Shown here one piece after another: positions 6,238 to 10,950 of a DNA stretch of 10,950 nt. The translations under genes were made by a program, and so were the position numbers. How positions within the stretch are numbered: the first letter of the stretch is position 1; each line of letters starts with the position of its first letter. Under the pieces are notes generated by a model. It worked only from the letters and a program-made list of their open reading frames with translations. It ran no database searches and was not told where the DNA came from. The DNA comes from an uncultured Butyricicoccus sp. (GTDB lineage Bacteria > Bacillota > Clostridia > Oscillospirales > Butyricicoccaceae): assembly GCA_900557315.1 (NCBI GenBank), contig USSI01000029.1, positions 1-10,950 on the forward strand. The letters run 5' to 3'.

Positions 6238-7449
6238 TTACAGTATACGCATCGCCGCGCGCACTTCGCCGCTGGCATTCAGCTGTTCGATCTTTTTCTG
6301 CATATCCGCGGTGGACAGCTTGCTCGTGCGCACGACCAGCACGCCCTCAGCAGGCTCGGTCATGCTCTCAACCGGCAGAACGTCTTCCAGCGCATTGCGC
6401 GGGCCCTTGAAGCGCACATACCACGCGCTTTGCAGCGTATCCAGCGGGCGGAGCAGGTTTTTCGAGCCGTCGCCCCAGGAGATGCGGCGGCGGTGCGCCG
6501 CGTGCTCGATGCTGTCCAGCATATCCGCAACAACCGCGGAAGCAGTCGCGAGCTTGCCCGCGCCCTTGCCGTAGAACATCACGTCGCCGGTCGCGTTGCC
6601 ATTGACCATGATGGCGTTGAACACGTCTTCCACCGAAGCAAGCAGGTTTTCCTTGGGAATGAGGTGCGGCGCCACATAGGCGTACGCTGTACCGTCCTCA
6701 TTGCGCACCGTGCGGCCGATCAGCTTGATGACGCAGCCCAGCTTGTCGGCGTTGGCAACGTCCTCGAGCGTGACCTTGCTGATACCCTCGCAGGAAACCT
6801 TGTTCGGGTCAAACTTATCGCCAAAGGCGAGGTCGGCCAGAATGCAGATCTTGCGGCAGGCATCGTGGCCCTCGATATCCGCAGTCGGGTCCTTTTCCGC
6901 ATAGCCGTTGAGCTGCGCCTGCTTAAGCGCATCTGCAAAGGTAACGCCGTTATGGATCATCTGGGTCAGGATGTAGTTGGTGGTGCCGTTCAGAATGCCG
7001 CAAATCTCGTTAAACTCATTTGCAGCAAGGCACTGGAGCATCGGGCGGATGATCGGGATGCCGCCGCCGACCGATGCCTCGAACATATAGTTAACGCCCT
7101 TTTCCTCCGCAATCTTCAGCAGTTCTTCGCCGCGGGTCGCAACCAGCTCCTTGTTGGAGGTGCACACGCTCTTGCCCGCGAGCAGGCAGCGCTTGGTGAA
7201 CTCATACGCCGCGCCAACGCCGCCCATGACCTCCGCGACCACAGTAACCTCCGGGTCGTTCTCGATCACAGAAAAATCGGATACAAATTTATGACCGTAG
7301 GGCAGCGCGGAAAAATCCCGCAGGTCGAGCACATACTTGACCTCAACCGGCTCGCCGACCGTGCGCGCGATCTTTTCGGCGTTCATCTCAAACACCTCGT
7401 ACACGCCCGAACCGACCGTGCCGTGCCCCATGATTGCTGCTTTTATCAT
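6238..7449 (-). CDS. hom: Homoserine dehydrogenase with short C-terminal regulatory domain
   Basis: The enzyme has 403 residues and reduces aspartate semialdehyde to homoserine with NAD(P)H, the branch step to threonine and methionine. The dinucleotide-binding loop is GHGTVG (8-13). Further motifs are EASVGGGIPII (124-134), GILNGTTNYILTQM (151-164) and the catalytic segment GYAEKDPTADIEGHDACRK (182-200), with the Asp196/Lys200 pair spaced as in the family. The C-terminus from ~340 (WYVRF onward) is only about 64 residues, shorter than a full ACT domain, and lacks the usual D-x-PGV ligand loop. The start is the ATG at 7449 with GGAGG 11 bases upstream; an earlier in-frame ATG (7467) overlaps that ribosome binding site. 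It is 73 bases after the ACT gene and 17 before thrB, within one operon. Confidence 0.95.
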   Translation of the reverse strand: MIKAAIMGHGTVGSGVYEVFEMNAEKIARTVGEPVEVKYVLDLRDFSALPYGHKFVSDFSVIENDPEVTVVAEVMGGVGAAYEFTKRCLLAGKSVCTSNKELVATRGEELLKIAEEKGVNYMFEASVGGGIPIIRPMLQCLAANEFNEICGILNGTTNYILTQMIHNGVTFADALKQAQLNGYAEKDPTADIEGHDACRKICILADLAFGDKFDPNKVSCEGISKVTLEDVANADKLGCVIKLIGRTVRNEDGTAYAYVAPHLIPKENLLASVEDVFNAIMVNGNATGDVMFYGKGAGKLATASAVVADMLDSIEHAAHRRRISWGDGSKNLLRPLDTLQSAWYVRFKGPRNALEDVLPVESMTEPAEGVLVVRTSKLSTADMQKKIEQLNASGEVRAAMRIL

Positions 7450-7522
7450 AGTACTCTGTTCCTCCATATCAGTTTTCCGCACACTTCCATTGGAAGGAAT
7501 GCGGCTGCTTTGCAAAACAGGA

Positions 7523-7963
7523 TTATTCGGATGCAAGGATTTCCACCTTGCTGACGCCATCAAGCGCCTCTGCGCGGTGGAGCAGTTCCTCCACGGAATA
7601 TTTCATTTCACCCGTACGGGCCGCAATGGTGACGGATGCCTGCCCGCGCATCGGGATGGACTGGTTTACCGTCAGCAGGTTGGCGCCTGAACGAGCCATC
7701 AGCCCCAAAATACTCGACAGTACGCCGGGCTGATCCTGCAGCATGAAGTGGAAGGTGACGATGCGGTCGGTCGTCGCTTCAAAAAAGGGGCGCACCCCAT
7801 CTTTATACTTATAATACGCGCTGCGCGACAGCCCTGCGATTTTTGCCGCCTCGCTCGCCGTAGCCGCTTTGCCTGAGGCAATCGCCTCATTTGCCTCAAT
7901 CACGCGCTGGAATACCTCCGGCAGCAGTGTGCGATCGACCAGATAGTATTTTGGTTTGACCAT
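7523..7963 (-). CDS. ACT domain-containing protein, UPF0735/PheB-like
   Basis: The 146-residue protein opens with KYYLVDRTLLPEVF. It then has a short helix-turn-helix-like segment (TASEAAKIAGLSRSAYYKYKDGV, roughly 35-57) and an ACT domain (about 69-143) with the ligand-loop signature LQDQPGVLSSIL (75-86). This is the layout of UPF0735/PheB family proteins. They are common beside hom in Firmicutes and are presumed amino-acid-responsive regulators, without a settled biochemical role. The start at ATG 7963 is supported by GGGAGG at about 12 bases, and alignment to the family begins there; an upstream ATG at 8017 lies within the promoter -10 and is not credible. It is the first gene of the operon hom-thrB-lysC. 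Confidence 0.9.
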   Translation of the reverse strand: MVKPKYYLVDRTLLPEVFQRVIEANEAIASGKAATASEAAKIAGLSRSAYYKYKDGVRPFFEATTDRIVTFHFMLQDQPGVLSSILGLMARSGANLLTVNQSIPMRGQASVTIAARTGEMKYSVEELLHRAEALDGVSKVEILASE

Positions 7964-7975
7964 GCGTTGTCTGTC

Positions 7976-7995
7976 CTCCCTAAAAAGACATGTGT
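7976..7995. repeat. Palindrome AAAGACA-CA-TGTCTTT in the threonine operon leader
   Basis: On the minus strand a 7-bp inverted repeat with a two-base centre is followed by further T and lies between the promoter and the first start codon. The loop is too short for an efficient RNA hairpin, so a protein-binding dyad is more likely. The function is unproven. Confidence 0.4.
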
Positions 7996-8012
7996 CTTTC
8001 TCAAGCTTTCCT

Positions 8013-8041
8013 ATCATACCATATCAAAGCGCAGAGCGCAA
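8013..8041 (-). promoter_or_regulatory. Probable promoter of the ACT-hom-thrB-lysC operon
   Basis: The minus strand has TTGCGC (8041-8036) and TATGAT (8018-8013) with 17-base spacing. The -10 is good and the -35 matches at the first three bases. The predicted leader is only about 45 bases, too short for a T-box or a peptide attenuator, so regulation is more likely by a protein or at the enzyme level. Confidence 0.6.
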
Positions 8042-8207
8042 GGGAATAACTGATAAATTTCCCCTTTTTCCTGGTTTGGTTTTGGTAGATATGACAAATC
8101 CCCCTAAATGAAACTGAAAAATATTCGAAATCAGCCTTTTCCCCATGATTTCGTTTGCGCCTTGCGCCTGCTGTATGCTAAAGTAAAGGGAAAAAGGGGT
8201 ATCCTGT

Positions 8208-8665
8208 ATGGGAGGGAAAACTGCCCTGTGCCTGCTGCTTCTCTTCGCCCTTGCGCTTCCGTTTGCCGGCGCTTTTTCCGATGTGCCGGATACCGCCTGG
8301 TACGCACAAGCCGTGCAGGCCGTACAGCAAAAGGGATGGATGAACGGGACCGGCGAGGATATTCCTGCACCCACCATGTCCCCCATTTATGCTGCAGCCG
8401 ACGGCATGGTAACCACGGCGGAATGGGTGGATGATTGGGGCAACTATGTGGTCCTTGACCACGGCAACGGCCTTCAGACCGCGTATGGACACCTGTACGA
8501 AATTGCCGTGCCGGCCGGCTGTCCGGTTGTGCAGGGTGAGATCATCGGTTACGTTGGGGAAACGGGCCATGCGGATTCCCCCATCTGCACTACGAGGCAT
8601 GGGTGGACGGCTCTACGGTCGATCCGAGAATCTTCTATCCCGGCCAATTTTCATCCCATTCATAA
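8208..8665 (+). pseudogene. Decayed exported SLH / M23 (LytM) peptidase fusion, frameshifted
   Basis: The ATG at 8208 follows AAGGGG at 8 bases. A signal peptide (1-22) precedes a partial S-layer homology motif (FSDVPDTAWYAQAVQAVQQKGWMNGTG, 23-49). The frame then runs straight into the middle of an M23 peptidase domain (DIPAP, PIYAAADGMV, YVVLDHGNGLQTAYGHL, IIGYVGETG). In the called frame the conserved HxH zinc motif is lost: after residue 125 the frame continues as unrelated sequence. One extra C in the C5 run at 8578-8582 would restore HLHYEAWVDGSTVDPRIFYPG and a TAA at 8665, giving 152 residues and stopping just before a terminator. The first zinc motif (HxGxD) is also missing its histidine because SLH sequence occupies that place. 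Intact relatives cut cell-wall peptides; this copy very likely does not. Confidence 0.85.
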
Positions 8666-8667
8666 GC

Positions 8668-8697
8668 AAAAGGAGCTGCCTTCTGGCCGCTCCTTTT
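8668..8697. terminator. Bidirectional terminator between the M23 pseudogene and the small XRE gene
   Basis: A 9-bp stem AAAAGGAGC (8668-8676) with GCTCCTTTT (8689-8697) is extended by GCC/GGC across one mismatch, closing on TTCT. T-runs lie on both strands. It starts 3 bases after the restored stop of the M23 gene and overlaps the stop codon of the XRE gene (8696-8698). Its position supports the frame-restored end at 8665. Confidence 0.85.
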
Positions 8698-8890
8698 ATT
8701 CTTCCAGGAAAAAGATGCTCTCCACCGGCTGACCGAGCAGCCGCGCCACCTTCATGGCAAGTTCGAGCGTAGGGTCGTATTTATTGTTTTCCATTGCGAC
8801 AATCGTCTGCCGCGATACCCCCAGCAGGTGTGCCATGTCCTCCTGCCGCAGGCCGCGCGCCTTGCGCAGTTCTTTGATGCAGTTCTTCAT
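8696..8890 (-). CDS. Small XRE-family helix-turn-helix regulator (64 aa)
   Basis: The protein is almost entirely one XRE/Cro helix-turn-helix: IKELRKARGLRQEDMAHLLGVSRQTIVAMENNKYDPTLELAMKVARLLG (5-53), ending FFLEE. Such 60-70 residue proteins are usually dimeric repressors, often of their own operon. It is the last gene of a three-gene operon, only 4 bases after the stop of the membrane protein gene. No Shine-Dalgarno sequence is visible before its ATG, so it probably depends on translational coupling to that gene. Its likely target is the dyad at 9909-9932. Compare DUF-membrane/XRE pairs common in Firmicutes; the signal it answers to is unknown. Confidence 0.9.
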   Translation of the reverse strand: MKNCIKELRKARGLRQEDMAHLLGVSRQTIVAMENNKYDPTLELAMKVARLLGQPVESIFFLEE

Positions 8891-8894
8891 ATTA

Positions 8895-9341
8895 TTATAC
8901 CGATAACACCATAATGAGCAGCAGGAAGCAGACCGCTGCCCCGCCTATCATAATCGCCGCGAGCAATAGCAGCGTTTTCCAAAGCGGATGGGGTTTGTAT
9001 TCCTCATCTCCTCTTGTGCTGCGGTAGCGCAGAACAGCCGTGACCCCGGTCTGCACAGCAAAAGCTGCCAGAATGGCAGCAAACGCAATATTGTCGATCC
9101 CTTCCTGTTTGACCCAGCCCATGTACAGCATATACGCGCCCAGCACACAGAGCATTACATAATAAGCCGCAGTGATCGACTTATGGTGGATCGCATGCTC
9201 CATTTCGTCCTTCTCCGGCACGTTAAGCTGTTCCCGCATCTGCTTTGCCTGCACCGAACTGCCTCTGCCCAGCCAAAGCGACCAGACCACCAGCACAGCC
9301 AGCACCAGCAGCGGAATAACAGCCGTCTGAAAATCCCACAT
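8895..9341 (-). CDS. Four-helix membrane protein, paralogue of the upstream gene product
   Basis: The 148 residues have predicted membrane helices near 7-24, 56-76, 84-105 and 122-147. Two cytoplasm-type charged segments are conserved with the neighbouring paralogue: DEMEHAIHHKS (45-55) and the loop RYRSTRGDEEYKPHPLWKT (105-123). There is no catalytic motif and I do not recognise a named family. The start at 9341 has AAGGGGGAGC at about 6 bases. It lies 39 bases after the paralogue and directly before the small XRE regulator, so the three are probably co-transcribed. It may act as a sensor, immunity-like or envelope protein; none can be chosen from sequence. Confidence 0.85.
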   Translation of the reverse strand: MWDFQTAVIPLLVLAVLVVWSLWLGRGSSVQAKQMREQLNVPEKDEMEHAIHHKSITAAYYVMLCVLGAYMLYMGWVKQEGIDNIAFAAILAAFAVQTGVTAVLRYRSTRGDEEYKPHPLWKTLLLLAAIMIGGAAVCFLLLIMVLSV

Positions 9342-9380
9342 ATCTGCTCCCCCTTTTCTTCCCGCGGCCCATTGGGTTTC

Positions 9381-9842
9381 CTACCACGCCAGCACCGCAA
9401 TCACCAGCACGCCGCCGGCAACGCCAATCGCTGCGCTGATGCCAAAAATCCATGCAAAGGTTTTCCAGAGCGGATAGGGCTTGTATTCCTCGTCTCCTTC
9501 CGTGCTGCGATGGCGCAGGACAAGCACGGCAACCGCCTGGGTCAGCAGCCCGGCAAGCAATATGAGGTTGCTGAGCGGCATCTTCCCACTTCCCGCGAAT
9601 AACTCGTAAAAGTTGACGCCTGCCAGTCCGAGGATCACAACCAGATACGCCCACGAGACCGCCTTATACTGAATCATGCGCTCCATTTCGTCCGCTCTGC
9701 CCGCCCCATTCAAAGCGCCGAGCTTCTGCGCGGCCGCTGCTGCGCGCGGCGACTTTCCCTTGCCAGCCCAAATTACAAAGGCGAACACACCGGCGAATGC
9801 CAAAAGCGGCAGTGCCGCGATGATGTAAAACTTTGTTCCCAT
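9381..9842 (-). CDS. Four-helix membrane protein, first gene of the XRE-membrane operon
   Basis: The 153 residues have membrane helices near 5-25, 63-81, 90-110 and 127-152. It shares the layout and two motifs with the next gene: DEMERMIQYKA (51-61) and RHRSTEGDEEYKPYPLWKT (110-128). This points to tandem duplication followed by divergence, with an alanine-rich insertion at ~32-50 here. The start at ATG 9842 follows AAGGAGG at about 8 bases. Transcription comes from the promoter at 9889-9917, which is covered by an inverted repeat. It ends in TAG, showing that TAG is an ordinary stop in this genome. The function is unknown. Confidence 0.85.
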   Translation of the reverse strand: MGTKFYIIAALPLLAFAGVFAFVIWAGKGKSPRAAAAAQKLGALNGAGRADEMERMIQYKAVSWAYLVVILGLAGVNFYELFAGSGKMPLSNLILLAGLLTQAVAVLVLRHRSTEGDEEYKPYPLWKTFAWIFGISAAIGVAGGVLVIAVLAW

Positions 9843-9862
9843 AACCCTGCCTCCTTGCCCTG

Positions 9863-9871
9863 AAATGTCAA
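9863..9871. promoter_or_regulatory. Third copy of the AAATGTCAA operator half-site
   Basis: AAATGTCAA repeats exactly one arm of the dyad at 9909-9932 and falls about 11-20 bases downstream of the predicted transcription start. A second repressor contact there would be in a position to block elongation or initiation. Confidence 0.5.
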
Positions 9872-9888
9872 ATCCTTTTTACATTTTT

Positions 9889-9917
9889 ATCATACGCTGC
9901 TATGCCCTAAATGTCAA
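9889..9917 (-). promoter_or_regulatory. Promoter of the membrane-membrane-XRE operon
   Basis: The minus strand reads TTGACA (9917-9912), 17 bases, TATGAT (9894-9889): a perfect -35 with a near-perfect -10. Transcription should start near 9882, about 40 bases before the first start codon. The -35 lies inside the operator dyad. Confidence 0.88.
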
Positions 9918-9932
9918 GAACTTTTGACATTT
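9909..9932. promoter_or_regulatory. Operator dyad AAATGTCAA-6-TTGACATTT
   Basis: A perfect 9-bp inverted repeat has arms at 9909-9917 and 9924-9932 and spacer GAACTT. It covers the -35 element, so binding there would exclude RNA polymerase. It is the natural candidate site for the operon's own 64-residue XRE protein, giving autorepression. Confidence 0.7.
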
Positions 9933-9943
9933 TCCCATAAAGG

Positions 9944-9969
9944 AAATCCCACGGATAACCGTGGGATTT
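9944..9969 (-). terminator. Terminator of ftsH
   Basis: A perfect 11-bp stem (9944-9954 with 9959-9969) has a 4-base ATAA loop. On the minus strand it follows the ftsH stop at 9975 by about 5 bases and runs into TTTCCTTTAT. The T-run is moderate. Confidence 0.85.
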
Positions 9970-9974
9970 TAGGG

Positions 9975-10950
9975 TTAGTTGTTGTTCCCGTCGGATTCGC
10001 CGGCAGGCTCTTTGTTCGCTTTGGCTGCCTGCACAGCCTCTGCAGCGCTTTCCGGTGCCTTGCCGACCTTGGCATCCAGCTCTTCCTTCAGCTCGGTCAT
10101 CAAGTCTTCGCCGATCACCTTATCCGGCACGACTTCGTTGTTATACACCTTGACAAAGGTCTCGCCGTCCATGGTTTCGTTGCGGATCAGGTATTCCGCT
10201 ACGCGTGTCATCTCATCCAGATGCTCGGTGAGCAGCTTTTTGCATGCACGGTAAGCTTCTTCGATGATGCGGTGGATCTCGTCGTCGATCTCTGCGGCCT
10301 TAACCTCGGAATAGCCCTTGCCCGCTGCAAAGTCGCGGCCAAGGAAAATCTCGCCGTTATCCGAACCGTAGTCGATCGGGCCGATCTTCTCGCTCATGCC
10401 GTAGCTGGTGACCATGGCGCGCGCCATCTGGGTCGCCTGCTTGATATCGCCGTACGCGCCGGTCGAGATATCCTCCATCGTCAGCTCCTCAGCCACGCGG
10501 CCGCCCAGGCAAACGATGATATATTCTTCCATATACCGGCGGGTGCGGTATGCCTGATCCTCCTCCGGCAGCGGCATGGTAAAGCCGCCCGCACCGGACG
10601 AACGCGGGATGATGGTGACATGGTGCACCGGGTCCTGCGTCGGCAGAACATGGAAGCAGATCGCATGGCCCGCCTCGTGGAATGCGGTCAGGCGCTTGTC
10701 CTTCTCGGTGATGATGTGGCTCTTCTTCTCCACACCCATAACCACCTTAAGCAGGGATTCCTCAATCTCCTCCTGAGAAATCAGCTTCTTGTTGCGGCGG
10801 GCTGCCAGCAGCGCCGCCTCATTGAGCAGGTTCTCCAGATCCGCGCCGGTGAAGCCCGCGGTCGTCTTGGCAATGTCCGCGAACTTGACATCCGGGTCAA
10901 ACTGCTTGTTGCGCGCATGCACCTTGAGGATTGCCTCGCGGCCCTTGACA
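9975..10950 (-). CDS. ftsH: ATP-dependent zinc metalloprotease FtsH, C-terminal part
   Basis: The frame is open to the right window edge, so 324 C-terminal residues are visible and the N-terminal membrane and most of the AAA ATPase domain lie outside. The visible part begins VKGREAILKVHARNK, the end of the AAA core. The sensor-2 region follows (GFTGADLENLLNEAALLAARR), then the zinc-binding HEAGH at 10665-10679 and the third-ligand aspartate in GAYGDIKQAT. FtsH extracts and degrades membrane and short-lived cytoplasmic proteins as a hexamer at the inner face of the membrane. The apparent GTG at 10922 is an internal valine codon, not a start. The tail is alanine- and acid-rich and ends in asparagines, poorly conserved in general. 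Confidence 0.97.
   Translation of the reverse strand, partial: VKGREAILKVHARNKQFDPDVKFADIAKTTAGFTGADLENLLNEAALLAARRNKKLISQEEIEESLLKVVMGVEKKSHIITEKDKRLTAFHEAGHAICFHVLPTQDPVHHVTIIPRSSGAGGFTMPLPEEDQAYRTRRYMEEYIIVCLGGRVAEELTMEDISTGAYGDIKQATQMARAMVTSYGMSEKIGPIDYGSDNGEIFLGRDFAAGKGYSEVKAAEIDDEIHRIIEEAYRACKKLLTEHLDEMTRVAEYLIRNETMDGETFVKVYNNEVVPDKVIGEDLMTELKEELDAKVGKAPESAAEAVQAAKANKEPAGESDGNNN

Noticed and set aside
7478..7515. Hairpin between the ACT gene and hom as a terminator
   Set aside because: The stem is split by an internal loop and no T-run follows on the minus strand.
5180..7554. Long plus-strand open frames (5180-6574 and 6430-7554)
   Set aside because: They are antisense to thrB and hom, have arginine/histidine/valine-heavy composition typical of GC-rich shadows, and lack ribosome binding sites and recognisable motifs.
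7964..8100. T-box or threonine attenuator before the threonine operon
   Set aside because: The predicted promoter leaves only about 45 bases of leader, and no T-box bulge sequence, peptide of threonine codons or antiterminator pair is seen.
8208..8732. The uninterrupted 174-codon frame as an intact gene
   Set aside because: Its last 49 codons lose the M23 motif, cross a terminator and run antisense into the small XRE gene; the frame-restored end at 8665 fits better.
1..10950. CRISPR array, tRNA, rRNA or insertion sequence
   Set aside because: No regularly spaced repeats, cloverleaf-like conserved blocks or transposase motifs were found on either strand.

Overview
The window looks like chromosomal DNA of a low-GC-lineage Gram-positive (Firmicutes/Clostridia), although the base composition here is fairly GC-rich. 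The support is a consensus sigma-A style of promoter, strong AAGGAGG-type ribosome binding sites, an FtsH, a ComF protein and a hom-thrB-aspartokinase threonine operon with Clostridia-like proteins. An Oscillospirales-type gut anaerobe is my inference; there is no 16S or other marker here to prove it. Nearly all genes lie on the minus strand. Only comF and a broken cell-wall peptidase gene are on the plus strand.

Layout from left to right. (1) 1-1595, minus: an ABC exporter half-transporter (membrane domain plus ATPase), cut at its C-terminus by the window edge, behind an unusually hairpin-rich leader. (2) 1786-2436, plus: comF, directly behind a perfect terminator-like hairpin. (3) 2450-3631, minus: a membrane-anchored XRE regulator, convergent with comF across a shared terminator. 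(4) 3797-3985, minus: a 62-residue cysteine-containing protein of unknown function with its own consensus promoter and terminator. (5) 4072-7963, minus: the threonine/aspartate-family operon, read from right to left as an ACT-domain PheB/UPF0735-like protein, homoserine dehydrogenase, homoserine kinase and aspartokinase. (6) 8208-8665, plus: a decayed SLH/M23 peptidase gene. (7) 8696-9842, minus: a three-gene operon of two paralogous four-helix membrane proteins and a 64-residue XRE regulator, with a dyad operator over its promoter. (8) 9975-10950, minus: the C-terminal part of ftsH.

Aspartokinase, homoserine dehydrogenase and homoserine kinase carry out the aspartate-to-phosphohomoserine part of threonine synthesis, and the ACT protein at the head of the operon is probably a regulator or sensor. 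The aspartokinase gene carries an in-frame TAG at codon 277, inside the first ACT regulatory domain. Just upstream of it sits a strong internal ribosome binding site and ATG at codon 246, matching the known in-phase alpha/beta subunit arrangement of Bacillus subtilis aspartokinase II. The SLH/M23 gene has both a one-base frameshift in a C run and a chimeric junction. Two coding lesions in one window mean that sequencing or assembly error has to be excluded before biological conclusions are drawn.

No tRNA, rRNA, CRISPR array, insertion sequence or intact mobile element was recognised. No gene-free stretch exceeds 300 bases. The most novel-looking unit is the operator-controlled XRE plus twin membrane protein operon at 8696-9932.
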